The notes under the pieces: model-generated
What the model was told of the DNA's origin: nothing
The model's database searches: none
The model's input: the letters and a program-made list of their open reading frames with translations, nothing else
Position numbers and translations under genes: made by a program
In this document: one piece after another, positions 48,424 to 61,231 of the stretch
Numbering within the stretch: the first letter of the stretch is position 1
How the letters are laid out: every line of letters starts with the position of its first letter
Source: Trematomus loennbergii
Lineage: Eukaryota > Chordata > Actinopteri > Perciformes > Nototheniidae
Direction: 5' to 3'
Assembly: GCA_012861695.1 (NCBI GenBank)
Contig: JAAOOA010000268.1
Coordinates: forward strand, 252,001-316,000
Length of the DNA: 64,000 nt

Positions 48424-48427
<4 letters not shown>

Positions 48428-48503
<76 letters not shown>

Positions 48504-48530
48504 TGTGTGTGTGGTGTGTGTGTGTGGTGT

Positions 48531-48575
<45 letters not shown>

Positions 48576-48582
48576 TGTGTGT

Positions 48583-48640
<58 letters not shown>
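48428..48640. repeat. Long (TG)n tract
   Basis: About 210 bp of TG with several single-base interruptions (tggtgtg). Six-frame translations give Val-Cys or His-Thr frames with no meaning. Confidence 0.97.
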
Positions 48641-48642
<2 letters not shown>

Positions 48643-48899
48643 CAGGCCATGCTGCGACGGACACTGTTCCTCCTCAGTTGGCTTCAATACACACCTGTTC
48701 ATCGCCAGGTTTTATCTTAGTCATATTTATGCATTTTCTCTCAACAACACACTCACAGTCTGAAGTCTCTACATGGCGAGAATAACATATAAATATTATT
48801 ATTATTTCTTTGCATTTGTCTTTTTTTTGGGCTAAAACTCTTTAATTAATGTGACCTTTTAGAAAGAAACCCTGTAGCTCTAATCCAAATATACAAATA

Positions 48900-49140
48900 T
48901 TTCTCACGCCTCAGTGACGCCGAATATTATGACTTTTATGTAATCTGGTTAGCTGGCCGGCTCTGTTGTGATTGGTCAACCAGTTTAGAGATGTCCCGCC
49001 ACTTAGCTATCACGTACAATGTGCTAGCCAATAGAGAGCAGGAGTGTTCCCTAGTGATGTCACCATGTGCCGGAACATCCTTTTCCCATGAATTTGACAT
49101 CTCAGGAGCGTCATCATCATCCATCAGTCGATGCAATAAA
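48900..49140. repeat. Dispersed repeat with CCAAT/ATTGG motifs, copy 1
   Basis: The block gtgattggtcaaccagttta ... gctagccaatagagagcagg recurs at 55495-55630 in the same orientation (about 80% identity by eye). It is probably part of a non-autonomous DNA element. Confidence 0.65.
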
Positions 49141-49795
49141 TTAAATGATGGGTGAGGTATTCATTTAAAAAAATGTATTGATCGTCGACTGGGTAATAAT
49201 TAAGATACGATATTTTAAAGTTTAACCTTCATCAATTCATTTCTCATACATTTTCTTTCTTAATTGTATCTTATTTATTTTAATTAGAATTTGATTTAAT
49301 GCCAATTAGGTTTTTAGATTTCAGGAATTAAAAAAAATGGAAAATGGAAAGTTAGCAAATATTAACACAAAAAATATATTAATTTATTTTTAATAAAAAC
49401 TGAAATACAACAACAGAAAGGCAAATATCACTATTTACAAGGAAGTCCATGTCTTTCCTTTTTTATATTTTCCTCTAGGTTTCCCATGTTCCTCTCTTCT
49501 CAAAAAGCTCTTACTTCCAGCTCATTAGCTCTGTTCGGGCTAACGTTGTGCTAACAGCTAACTGAGGATGGCCTACATAAATGTGCTCAGACGATGAGAG
49601 CGGTTACATAATCCCAGCGCTGAGCTGTTGATCTTGTTTTATGGGCTAAATATTTGGATTATTGACCCGTGCTCAGCCCATGTAACCCCTGCTATCAGAC
49701 TATCAGGATTTAAACTGTCTGGACTTATTTCAAGCTGCTCATCGTTATCATATTAACAACAGAATAGCTCTGTGAAGCATGAGGCATGATGTCTT
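49141..49795. other. AT-rich intron 1 sequence, nothing recognised
   Basis: AT-rich to 49450, then ordinary intron sequence. No coding frame or transposon end is supported. Confidence 0.5.
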
Positions 49796-50004
49796 AAAGA
49801 GGTCCTATTCTTCCCTTTGTGGTGTTCCCTCTCATCTAGTGTGTTTTATAGGTTTTTGTGCATGTAAATGGTCTGCAAAGGCCAACATCCCTGTGTTCCC
49901 CTTTAACGTTTTGTTCTGTGACATCAAATAAGTCAGTAAATACCCCACTGGTGATTTAAAAACAGTGTTGCTAACAAGTGTCTAAATGAGACGACTAAAC
50001 GTCA

Positions 50005-53000
50005 TCACACCCAACATTAGCCACCTTTAGCTTAGCGGACGTGAAGTCATGTGACCGTGCTTTACTTCCTTTATAGCCCAACATTAGCCGCCTTTAGCTT
50101 AGCGGTGGTGACGTGAAGTCATGTGACCGCTGCTGTAGTTCCTTTATAGCCCAACATTAGCCGCTTTTAGCTTAGCGGTGTGACGTGAAGTCATGTGACC
50201 GTGCTTTACTTCCTTTATAGCCCAACATTAGCCACCTTAGCTTAGCGGTGGTAACGTGAGTCATGTGACCGTGCTGTAGTTCCTTTATAGCCCAACATTA
50301 GCCGCCTTTAGCTTAGCGGTGGTGACGTGAGTCATGTGACCGTGCTGTAGTTCCTTTATAGCCCAACATTAGCCCCTTTAGCTTAGCGGTGGTGACGTGA
50401 AGTCATGTGACCGTGCTGTAGTTCTTTTATAGCCCCAACGTTAGCCGCCTTTAGCTTAGCGGTGGTGACGTGAAGTCATTGTGACCGTGCTGTAGTTCCT
50501 TATAGCCCAACATTAGCCACCTTTAGCTTAGCGGTGGTGACGTGAAGTCATGTGACCATGCTGTAGTTCCTTTATAGCCCAACATTAGCCTCCTTTAGCT
50601 TAGCGGTGGTGACGTGAAGTCATGTGACCGTGCTGTAGTTCCTTTATAGGCAAGGCAAGGCAAGTTTATTTATATAGCACCTTTCAACACAAGGCAATTC
50701 AAAGTGCTTTACAAAAATGGAAGACATTATGAAAATGGCATTTAAAATCAGTCATTAAAAAGAAAGATAATAAAATAAACATTAGTTAAAAGTTACAGTG
50801 CAGTTTAAGATATGAATAGTTCAATTAAAAGCAGCGGCAAAAGAAAAGTCTTCAGCCTGGATTTAAAAGTAATAGAGTTGCAGCGGACCTGCAGGTTTCT
50901 GGGAGTTTGTTCCAGATATTTGGAGCATAATAACTGAATGCTGCTTCTCCATGTTTAGTTCTGACTCTGGGGACAGAAAGCTGACCAGTCCCTGAAGACC
51001 TGAGAGATCTGGATGTTCATAATTTAGCAGTAGGTCAGACATGTATTTTGGGCCTAAACCATTCAAGCTTTATAAACCAGCAACAATATTTTGAAATCTA
51101 TTCTTTGACACACAGGAAGCCAGTGTAAGGACTTCAGAACTGGACTGATCCACTTTCTTAGTGTCAGTGAGGACTCGAGCAGCGGAGTTCTGAATCAGCT
51201 GCAGCTTTCTAATAATTTTTTAGTGAGACCTGTAAAGACACCATTGCAGTAGTCGAGTCTACTGAAGATAAAAGCATGGACAAGTTTTTCCAATCCTGCT
51301 GTGACATTAGTCCTTTAATCCTAGATATGTTCTTTAGGTGATAGTAGGCTGATTTAGTAACTGTTTTTAATGTGACTGTTGAAACTCAGGTCAGAGTCCA
51401 TGACTACACCTAGATTTCTGGCTTTATCTGTTGTTTTGAACATTGCAGACTGAAGCTCAGCGCTAACTTTTATACGTTCTGCCTTGGCTCCAAAAACCAT
51501 TACCTCAGTTTTATCTTTGTTTAATTGGAGAAAGTTCTGACACATCCAGTCATTGATTTGTTCAATGCACTTACTCAGTGTTTGAATTGGAGCATAATCT
51601 CCTGGTGAAATTGTTACGTAAATTTGTGTGTCATCCGCATAGCTATGGTAACTTATTTTGTTGTTTTTCATTATCTGAGCCAGTGGTAGCATGTAGATGT
51701 TAAAGAGAAGAGGCCCCAAGATGGAGCCTTGAGGTACCCCACATGTCATATTTGTCAACTCAGATTTGTATTTACCTATAGAAACAAGTTTTTTCTGTCC
51801 TTTAAGTAGGACTCAAACCAATTTAGAACTGTTGCCGAAGTCCCACCCAGTTTTCTAGTCGGTCTAGTAATATGTTGTGGTCACAGTGTCAAACGCAGCA
51901 CTGAGATCTAATAATACTAACACTGAAGTTCTGCCACTGTCTGTGTTTAAGTGGATGTCATTGAAGACCTTTACAAGAGCAGTCTCTGTGACCGTGCTGT
52001 AGTTCCTTTATAGCCCAACATTAGCCTCCTTTAGCTTAGCGGTGGTGACGTGAAGTCATGTGACCGTGCTGTAGTTCCTTTATAGCCAACATTAGCCTCC
52101 TTTAGCTTAGCGGTGGTGACGTGAAGTCATGTGACCGTGCTGTAGTTCCTTTAGCCCAACATTAGCCTCCTTTAGCTTAGCGGTGGTGACGTGAAGTCAT
52201 GTGACCGTGCTGTAGTTCCTTTATAGCCCAACATTAGCCTCCTTTAGCTTAGCGGTGGTGACGTGAATCATGTGACCGTGCTGTAGTTCCTTTATAGCCC
52301 AACATTAGCCGCCTTTAGCTTAGCGGTGGTGATGTGAAGTCATGTGACCGTGCTGTAGTTCCTTTATAGCCCAACATTAGCCTCCTTTAGCTTAGCGGTG
52401 GTGACGTGAAGTCATGTGACCGTGCTGTAGTTCCTTTATAGCCCAACATTAGCCGCCTTTAGCTTAGCGGTGGTGATGTGAAGTCATGTGACCGTGCTGT
52501 AGTTCCTTTATAGCCCAACATTAGCCTCCTTTAGCTTAGCGGTGGTGACGTGAAGTCATGTGACCGTGCTGTAGTTCCTTTATAGCCCAACATTAGCCTC
52601 CTTTAGCTTAGCGGTGGTGACGTGAAGTCATGTGACCGTGCTGTAGTTCCTTTATAGCCCAACATTAGCCTCCTTTAGCTTAGCGGTGGTGACGTGAAGT
52701 CATGTGACCGTGCTGTAGTTCCTTTATAGCCCAACATTAGCCGCCTTTAGCTTAGCGGTGGTGACGTGAAGTCATGTGACCGTGCTGTAGTTCCTTTATA
52801 GCCCAACATTAGCCTCCTTTAGCTTAGCGGTGGTGACGTGAAGTCATGTGACCGTGCTGTAGTTCCTTTATAGCCCAACATTAGCCTCCTTTAGCTTAGC
52901 GGTGGTGACGTGAAGTCATGTGACCGTGCTGTAGTTCCTTTATAGCCCAACATTAGCCTCCTTTAGCTTAGCGGTTGGTGACGTGAAGTCATGTGACCGT

Positions 53001-54312
53001 GCTGTAGTTTCCTTTATAGCCCAACATTAGCCTCCTTTAGCTTAGCGGTGGTGACGTGAAGTCATGTGACCGTGCTGTAGTTCCTTTATAGCCCAACATT
53101 AGCCACGTTTAGCTTAGCGGTGGTGACGTGAAGTCATGTGACCATGCTGTAGTTTCCTTTATAGCCCAACATTAGCCTCCTTTAGCTTAGCGGTGGTGAC
53201 GTGAAGTCATGTGACCGTGCTGTAGTTCCTTTATAGCCCAACATTAGCCTCCTTTAGCTTAGCGTGGTGACGTGAAGTCATGTGACCGTGCTGTAGTTCC
53301 TTTATAGCCCAACATTAGCCACCTTTAGCTTAGCGGTGGTGACGTGAAGTCATGTGGCCGTGCTGTAGTTCCTTATAGCCCAAATTAGCCACCTTTAGCT
53401 TAGCGGTGGTGACGTGAAGTCATGTGACCGTGCTGTAGTTCCTTTATAGCCCAACATTAGCCACCTTTAGCTTAGCGGTGGTGACGTGAAGTCATGTGAC
53501 CGTGCTGTAGTTCCTTTATAGCCCAACATTAGCCGCCTTTAGCTTAGCGGTGTGACGTGAAGTCATGTGACCGTGCTGTAGCCTTTATAGCCCAACATTA
53601 GCCACCTTTAGCTTAGCGGTGGTGACGTGAAGTCATGTGACCGTGCTGTAGTTCCTTTATAGCCCAACATTAGCCTCCTTTAGCTGAGCGGTGGTGACGT
53701 GAAGTCATGTGACCGTGCTGTAGTTCCTTTATAGCCCAACATTAGCCTCCTTTAGCTTAGCGGTGACGTGAAGTCATGTGACCGTGCTGTAGTTCCTTTA
53801 TAGCCCAACATTAGCCACCTTTAGCTTAGCGGTGGTGACGTTGAAGTCATGTGGCCGTGCTGTAGTTCCTTTATAGCCCAACATTAGCCACCTTTAGCTT
53901 AGCGGTGGTGACGTGAAGTCATGTGACCGTGCTGTAGTTCCTTTATAGCCCAACATTAGCCACCTTTAGCTTAGCGGTGGTGACGTGAAGTCATGTGACC
54001 GTGCTGTAGTTCCTTTATAGCCCAACATTAGCCGCCTTTAGCTTAGCGGTGGTGACGTGAAGTCATTGTGACCGTGCTGTAGTTCCTTTATAGCCCAACA
54101 TTAGCCACCTTTAGCTTAGCGGTGGTGACGTGAAGTCATGTGACCGTGCTGTAGTTCCTTTATAGCCCAACATTAGCCTCCTTAGCTTAGCGGTGGTGAC
54201 GTGAAGTCATGTGACCGTGCTGTAGTTCCTTTATAGCCCAACATTAGCCTCCTTTAGCTTAGCGGTGGTGACGTGAAGTCATGTGACCGTGCTGTAGTTC
54301 CTTTATAGCTCA
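50005..54312. repeat. 72-bp minisatellite in abi2 intron 1
   Basis: About 41 units (about 9 left and 32 right of an inserted LINE). The consensus contains cccaacattagcctccttta, gcttagcggtggtgacgtga and agtcatgtgaccgtgctgta. Units differ at few sites (gcctcc, gccgcc or gccacc; single-base indels). Each has TGACGTGA and TCATGTGA in a 22-bp imperfect palindrome. Confidence 0.95.
50650..51986 (-). mobile_element. L2-like LINE, 5'-truncated, inserted in the 72-bp array
   Basis: The minus strand encodes the end of a reverse transcriptase: TCGVPQGSILGPLLFNIYML (motif B), SYADDTQIY (motif C) and a DKTEVMVFG segment (51354-51758), then a C-terminal piece with LGPKYMSDLLLNY near 51060. The 3' end is at 50650 (aaggcaaggcaagtttattt), a common fish LINE end. 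Both flanks read TGTGACCGTGCTGTAGTTCC and on to ttatag (50623-50649 and 51987-52013), which is a target duplication of about 27 bp or simply the array unit. Frameshifts are present. Confidence 0.85.
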
Positions 54313-54390
54313 ACATTAGCTTTTTTCTTCAGAAAAAAAGTGGGGTTGATATGTGGAGATTATCCTGCTGAACTAAACGTGAAAGAATCA

Positions 54391-54626
54391 TAAATGTTTG
54401 TTTGACTCAGAGATGATTTAGAGAAATGTGATAAGATGAGATCTGGTCCTGAACAGGTGTGTATTATATTACCACAGCATTAAAGCTGAGGAGGAGGAAG
54501 AGTTTCAGTTTCTGATGTGAAACAGAGAGACTCAGAAACAGCTGGTTCTGCTTATCTGTCAGCGGAGGGAGTTGTAATGTAACTGGACCTCCTGCTGCTC
54601 ATTGGAAACACATGCAGGAGGCTTGA
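54391..54626. other. Intron 1 sequence, nothing recognised
   Basis: Ordinary sequence with no frame or repeat that I can identify. Confidence 0.5.
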
Positions 54627-54787
<161 letters not shown>

Positions 54788-55256
54788 GGGTTGGAAACCA
54801 TAGTGATTGGCGTTTCTTCCTCCACCCTCAGAGTTGGTGCCAGGAACAGCTCCTTTCACGTTTCACAGCCAAGAGAACTGCTTCTAGATTCAAGGCGTTA
54901 TCATCATCATCAGATCTGAAGCCTCCTCCAACGAGCAACAAATACATGTGTTTTTAATTAGCCAATAAAACCCAGATATCTCGCATTTTCAGATTTTTTG
55001 TTGAAATATTATAATTTGTCGGTCGTATTTGACTCCACGCCTTCAGGCAGTTTGTGAGCTCGTTGATTTTGTCGGATTGTTTTACATGTTTATGATAAAT
55101 CAGACTAAAATAAGTGCAGTCATGTGACCGTTAGACCTGAATGTGTCTCCATTAAAGAAATAAAGAGGTCAGAGGAATCAGAGCGTGACTTCATGTAAAT
55201 CTGATTAACGTACAGGAACATCGACATTCAGCTGCAATTGGGAGGAAAACAGAAGT
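54788..55256. other. Intron 1 sequence, nothing recognised
   Basis: No coding frame, transposon end or repeat is supported in these 470 bp. Confidence 0.5.
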
Positions 55257-55279
55257 GGTGTGTGTGTGTGTGTGTGTGT

Positions 55280-55345
<66 letters not shown>
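55257..55345. repeat. (TG)n tract
   Basis: About 44 TG dinucleotides with one tctg interruption. Confidence 0.97.
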
Positions 55346-55347
<2 letters not shown>

Positions 55348-55494
55348 TCAGGCCAGAGGAGGCAACCCTCCAACTAGGTCCACTAACAGGACATCAGATG
55401 GCTGATAGGAGAGAATAAGTAATGAGGGTGATGGAGAGAGGAGAGGAAAGAAGACAGATTTGTTCTTCTGTATATTTCATATCAAAAAGCTCTT

Positions 55495-55630
55495 TATTGT
55501 TCTCATACTGCCTGAGCTGCTCTGATTGGTCAACCGCTAGAAGATGTCCCGCCCTTAGCCTATCACGTACATACATGTGTTGGAGCGCTAGCCAATGGGA
55601 GCGCGAGTGTTACAGAGTGATGTTGATTAT
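55495..55630. repeat. Dispersed repeat with CCAAT/ATTGG motifs, copy 2
   Basis: Partner of 48900-49140: tctgattggtcaaccgctag and gctagccaatgggagcgcga. It lies directly before the MITE at 55666. Confidence 0.65.
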
Positions 55631-55665
55631 ATTTTGAAACACATTTCGACAGATATTGTGCCTTA

Positions 55666-56380
55666 TAGAGTGCCACAGTGACGCGTCCTAAAACCCGGAA
55701 GTCAGCATTTCTCCACTTCCTGTTCCCTGGTCTCAGAGCCAATGGGATCTCTCCATAGGGTTTAGGAAAATACCTGTAAGTAAGGTCTGTGGTTGAGATG
55801 CATTGAAGAGACGGATCACGTTTTGTTCTAGGACATTAAATCCATCAGCAGTGACCCCACTGGTGATTTCTGAAGAGTTGACGTGTCTGAGAAACGATGG
55901 TTGTTACCAAGTGGCTGAATAGGACTACAGAAGTCCTGGAGGACATTGTACGTCATTACACCGAACACGTAAACACTCCTCTAAGTTTGTCTGCCCTGTT
56001 CTGCTTGAAAGCAAGTACCTGCCTCCTGCAAACTGTTCAAACAAACGCTTCAACTCGTTCCATTTAGAATCTGTGTGTTTGAATATGGATCTGAAGTTGG
56101 CGTGACGTTGAAGTCGTGCTGCTGGACTCGCTGTAGTTCCTTTATAGCATAACGTTAACGTTCTGGACATTAGATTTATGATTAGAAAATGATAAAAGTA
56201 GGGTAGACATGTGGAGATGATCCGGCTGAACATAACGTGACCCGTCTCTTCAATGTGTCTCAACCACAGACCTGATTTCCAGCTATTTTCCAAACCCTAT
56301 GGAGAGATTGCATTGCGTTTTTTGGCGAAGGAACCGGAAGGAGTTTACTTCCGGGTTGTATGCGTCACTGTGGCTCTCTA
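55666..56380. mobile_element. MITE with long terminal inverted repeats (hAT-like)
   Basis: The ends agtgccacagtgacgc and gcgtcactgtggctct are inverted copies, and the inverted similarity continues inward for about 150 bp (ctccatagggtttagg at 55753 pairs with ccaaaccctatggag at 56289). The CAGTG-type end suggests hAT. No clear 8-bp target duplication is visible. There is no transposase frame. Confidence 0.75.
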
Positions 56381-56454
56381 TTGCTAATTTCATAAAATGT
56401 ATTGCAGTAGAAATATGAAGCAGTAAGTTCCCTGATTTAACACATTCAGAAAAG

Positions 56455-57842
56455 TGTTGGGGTTTAAAGGCGTGAGCACACTGTACCTGTTACAAATACC
56501 TTGGTATCTGGCTTGATGATTGTCTCACTTTTAAACTTCAGGTCATTAACCTGCTTAAAAAGCTGAGGGTTAGGCTAGGTTTCTTTTTCAGAAACAAGTC
56601 CTGTTTCTCTTTTGAAGCCAGGAAAAGGCTCTGTGACCTTTTGACCTGTGCTGGACTATGGTGATCTGATCTATATGAATGCACCTGCCCATTGCCTGGA
56701 AAGGTTAGATGCCGCCTATCACAGTGCTCTGAGATGTGTTACTAACTGTAAGCACTTACTCATCACTGTACCCTGTATGCCAAGGCAGGTCTGCCTTCAC
56801 TAACGGCCCGTCCACACAGCAGCGTTAAAAAATCTTGGAACGCTTCTTGCCCATTCACTTTGAATGGGTGACGTCACTTTGCCTCACTTTTCGCCAAACT
56901 GCATTGTGGGAAGCAGAGCGGAGATTTTCAGGATTTTCAGGATTCAAAGTTGAGCAATGTTCAACTTTTGAAGCTGAGGTGGAAGCGTCAGCCAATCAAA
57001 TCCCGTGTATGCAAATCTGACAGTTCAAGCTCTAGCCAATCAAACGGCGTGTATGCTGGGAGAGACAGACCGCAGGTCATTTCCTCATATTCCAAACATG
57101 GAGGAGAAATGAGCGGTAGCGAATCAATCACCCGGTGCTTTATGACCAGACCCTATTTACCTACCGGGATACAAACCGGAGGAGCCAGGCATGGAGGGAG
57201 GTGGCAGAGACAGTGGTAGGTGTTCACCTGTTTGGGGAGTTTATATCCAGTTTACTTCGGGCTTTTTTTGCTTCGTATGTCGGGGGCGGGAGATTCATGT
57301 GATTGGTTGTTGGTGCCTTGCTGGCAAAAAATCCCCAAGCTTCAGATACGCCCACCTCCAAGATTTTTTTTAACGCTGCTGTGTTGGACGCTCCGTAACT
57401 GTACGGAGGCTCAGTCATTGGTACATATTCATCTATAAAGCCATGCTGGGTAAACTACCGACTTATATCTGCTCTTTGATCTCACGGAGAGTGGCAAGTA
57501 GCTATTGCCTGAGATCCCAGGATGTGTTTTTATTACATGTGCCAAGTGCTAGGACTGTTTTAGGTACTAAAGCTTTGTGCGCTGCTCCTCTAGCTTGGAA
57601 CACCATGCAAAAAACATTGAAACTGAGCATTTTGATTCCCTTGCATCATTTTAAAGCACGGCTGGATGAAATGTTATTGGATACCTGTCACTGTATAGGT
57701 TGCTAATTATACCCCTGTAATTATGTTGTGATGTCCTTTTTGTTTCTGTTGTTTTTATGTGTAACCAATGTACCGCAGGTCTCTCTTGAAAAGAGATCGT
57801 TGATCTCAATGGGATTCACCTGGTTAAATAAAGGCTACAACA
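56455..57842 (+). mobile_element. LINE 3' end (L2/CR1-like), split by a MITE
   Basis: The plus strand encodes a late RT region (CYKYLGIWLDDCLTFKLQVI, then LDYGDLIYMNAPA after a frameshift) up to 56800, and continues after the inserted MITE with RRLSHWYIFIYKAMLGKLPT and a last frame ending at 57706. The 3' UTR ends in the common fish LINE sequence ttgatctcaatgggattcac and tggttaaataaagg. Confidence 0.8.
56804..57395. mobile_element. PIF/Harbinger-like MITE inside the LINE
   Basis: Ends CGGCCCGTCCACACAGCAGC and GCTGCTGTGTTGGACGCTCC are inverted repeats continuing into ttaaaaaatcttgg / ccaagatttttttt. The flanks carry the 3-bp duplication TAA (56801-56803, 57396-57398), and the LINE frame resumes across the site. 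No transposase is present. Confidence 0.75.
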
Positions 57843-57860
57843 ACAAGTGTAAACTGTAGT

Positions 57861-58103
<243 letters not shown>

Positions 58104-58198
58104 AGTTGTGTGTGTCTGTTGAAGCAGGATGTAGGTCAGTGCTGCTAACTCATTCATGCCAGAGGTTGACAAGAAACACACTGACACAAGGTGTGTGT

Positions 58199-58202
<4 letters not shown>

Positions 58203-58252
<50 letters not shown>

Positions 58253-58274
58253 ACACACACACACACACACACAC
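58203..58274. repeat. (CA)n tract, inverted relative to 57862-58102
   Basis: About 35 CA dinucleotides, one ccac interruption, 100 bp from the TG tract, so the two could pair in RNA or single-stranded DNA. Confidence 0.97.
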
Positions 58275-58693
58275 TGTAAGCATGTTGCACACACATGAAT
58301 AAACGTACTCACACATGGTTACACACACATTGATGCACTTTGAGCGTTTTCATTCATGACCGCTCTGTTAGTGTAACGTTAGCTCTAATGCCTTACTGTT
58401 TATTAAATCATGCTGTTATGATATTAAAATATAGAGTAGCTCCAAAACAAACATCTCACTTGATGCCCAAAATAAACATAGTAATAAAAGTGGAATGTAG
58501 TTCCTTTATAGCAAAGAAACTAACTGTGCACTCATCATAAGGACGAACTGCAAAGCAATATGGATCAAAGACCCATCACACATGAGGGCCGAACAAGAGT
58601 AGACGTATTATACTGAGATGCACAGGAATACTAAAACCTACACACCTGGACACCTACTTAACTTGCAATAGGTAAAAGAACACATAGCAGTGT
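58275..58693. other. Intron 1 sequence, nothing recognised
   Basis: Ordinary AT-rich sequence leading to the hAT element. Confidence 0.5.
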
Positions 58694-58701
58694 GTAGTAG
58701 T

Positions 58702-59615
58702 CAGAGATGGGGTCGTTACTAAAAAAAAAGTAATATATTACATATTACTTTAAAAAAAGTAATACATTACACTACTTCGTTACTCTCTACATAAAGTAAC
58801 TCGTTACTTTACTCGTTACTTTACTCGCAGGGCCGGCCCGCCCCCCCTGCAGGCAGATCACGCAGACTGCTAAAGTTTCAAATGTTCTCTTTAGTTCAGT
58901 TTCCATTGTCGCATAAGACTGATCCAGATAGCTCTGACTATGGCTGTCCTCTGTCTCCTGCTATCTGTATTTTGCGCGCATATCTCTGAACGATGCGATG
59001 GTGATTCCACTGTGCAAATGGGCAACATTACCTCTACTATGAAGGATGCTTCAAGCCTGTCCATCTCTGCTTTGGTTACCTCCAAATTCTAATTTGTGCT
59101 GCTTCGGAGTCGGCTGCGGCGACTCACAACATCCTCACTCTGGGTTCGGGGGTCCTTAGCTATTAGCTTCACCTTAGCATGTGTTCTTTGCAGGTGTTGA
59201 GGTTTGACGTGGTGTTTGCAGCAGTGGATAACAGCTTCTGGCCTGGACACAGTTTGCACCTCACCGTCACATTCCTGTCTATTCTTCGGACGAACTCAAA
59301 ATAATGGGCATACCTCCACCCCTCGAAAGTTATCGCTGACTCTGCCATGTTTATGCAGCACTGCACGTGGAGATGTGGACGCGCAAGTCACGCAGATTAC
59401 GTACATATAAACCTGCGGCGGAAACCCCTCTTGTCTGTCAGTGTGATTATGACTGATTTTATAAAAGTAACGAAAGTAACGCGTGTCGGGGCAATGTTAG
59501 TAACTGTAGTGTGATTACTGAATTATAAAAGTAACGCGTTACACTACTCCGTTACCGACAAAAGTAATATTATTACTGTAACGCGTTACTTTGTAACGCG
59601 TTACACCCAACTCTG
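58702..59615 (-). mobile_element. hAT element, deletion derivative, next to abi2 exon 2
   Basis: It starts CAGAGATGGGG and ends CCCAACTCTG (inverted ends) and is flanked by a perfect 8-bp duplication GTAGTAGT (58694-58701, 59616-59623). Subterminal regions are full of GTAACGCGTTAC-type words. Minus-strand coding remnants remain: a BED-finger-like segment (VRCKLCPGQKLLSTAANTTS with a following CKEHM, 59169-59366) and a piece with EASFIVEVMLPICTVESPSH (58891-59085) typical of the hAT dimerisation/catalytic region. Most of the transposase is deleted. Confidence 0.88.
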
Positions 59616-59649
59616 GTAGTAGTGTAGTATAAGTATATAATATAAGTAG

Positions 59650-59901
<252 letters not shown>

Positions 59902-60266
59902 TGAAACTCACCTAGTGCACAGCCAATAAGCTCCTTAGAACATCCGGGGAAGTATAACATTAGAACAACATTTACCAAGGTTCTGTCCCTGGGTTCTGCC
60001 ACTTCTAAAAAAGCCCTTCATTGATTCCTCCATGCTTAACAATGTTAGACCTATCTCCAAGCTCCCATTTCAGTTTTTAATGACTTTATGTCCATCCTGG
60101 TTTTACTTGATCTAAGCGCCGCTTTTGATATATATCATGAGATCCTTTTGAACCGTTTATAGTCCTGGGTGAGTGTCACTGGTACGCTCTACAGTGGTTA
60201 AGGTCGTACTGACATTTCTGTGTAACGATTGGCATTGCGGTTTAGTCATTGTGGGGTACCCCAAGG

Positions 60267-60786
60267 CAGAGTCCTGCACGGGTCTGATTTTCAAGACCCG
60301 CCCGCCCGCACCCGCGACGTGCAATACCGAACCCGCCCCGCCACCTGCACATATTGCCAATTAGTTCCTCAACCCGACCCGAACCCGCATATCATATGAG
60401 CAGTGAAAACATGCAATTAATAACACACGCAGTTGCGTATTTGTCTCAAAAAGCGTGGATGTCGGTTATTTTCTCCATCTAGGAGGACACCAAAAGCCTC
60501 CCGTTGGATTTCGCTCTTGAGGAAGAGTTATTGAAAATGCTGTATTCTCCCCTAGAGAGCTTCAGCTCAGCCATTCAGAATGTGGCGCGCTCAGCAGCAG
60601 ATTGATGCGCTGCAGAGGTTATGATTATGCGCGGTCCCGCGGGGGAGAGGTCTGAGGATTTAAACATTAAACTAAATTATTATTATTTAATATATTTATT
60701 ATGCAACACCCGCGACCCGACCCGCATCTTCTTTGTTTTACCCAGAACCAAACCTGGAAAAAAGCGTTTGAAAAAATACCACTCTG
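60267..60786. mobile_element. Non-autonomous hAT element nested in the LINE
   Basis: It starts CAGAGTCCTGCACGGGTC and ends ACTCTG, flanked by the perfect 8-bp duplication CCCCAAGG (60259-60266, 60787-60794). The interior has gacccgacccgaacccgc-type words. No transposase frame. Confidence 0.85.
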
Positions 60787-61031
60787 CCCCAAGGATCTGT
60801 GCTGGGGCCACTTCTCTTCTCTGTTTACATGCTCCCTCTCGGCCACATCATCCGTAAACACAGCATCAGTGGTCATTTGTATGCAGATGACACCCCTCCC
60901 TAACTCTGCCTCATCAACTGCCTCCAGAATATCAACAAGTGGATTTCACAAAACTTCCTGTAGCTAAATGCGGACAAAACTGAAGTTATGATCATAGGTC
61001 ACGTTGATGCTGCCGTCACACAAACGTCTAA

Positions 61032-61231
61032 TGGCGCGTCTCCACTACAGCGCGGAGCACGGTTTAAGAGGGCTGTGAAGATGACGTCACGGCTCCGCCT
61101 ACACTGCGTTACTATAGATACTACCCCAGTTCCTAAACTGTAATGGAAATGCGCCATAAAGTGAGCCAGTCCTAACGAGGCCTAGCCATACCGAGCGAGG
61201 CCGAGCGAGGCCGTGTAGTGGAAACGCGCCA
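61032..61231. mobile_element. 200-bp PIF/Harbinger-like MITE nested in the LINE
   Basis: Ends TGGCGCGTCTCCACTACA and TGTAGTGGAAACGCGCCA are inverted repeats; the flanking duplication is TAA (61029-61031, 61232-61234). GC-rich interior with ccgagcgaggccgagcgagg. Confidence 0.85.

Larger units (their letters stand above)
49796..54390. mobile_element. hAT-like MITE with its centre expanded into a satellite
   Basis: The left flank (about 49900-50000, with ccccactggtgattt) and right flank (54310-54375, tatgtggagattatcctgct) align with the left and right interior of the MITE at 55666-56380 (ccccactggtgatttctgaa; catgtggagatgatccggct). Between them the MITE has one copy of a ctgtagttcctttatagc segment, while here it is repeated about 41 times. 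A common fish repeat start (gaggtcctattcttcccttt) lies at 49800. Confidence 0.6.

Noticed and set aside
48344..48785. Val-Cys and His-Thr open frames
   Set aside because: Pure microsatellite translations; the same holds at 54559-54957, 55191-55373, 57816-58328 and 61662-62117.
56835..57219. Short plus-strand frames in the Harbinger-like MITE
   Set aside because: No transposase motif; the element is bounded by inverted repeats and is non-coding.
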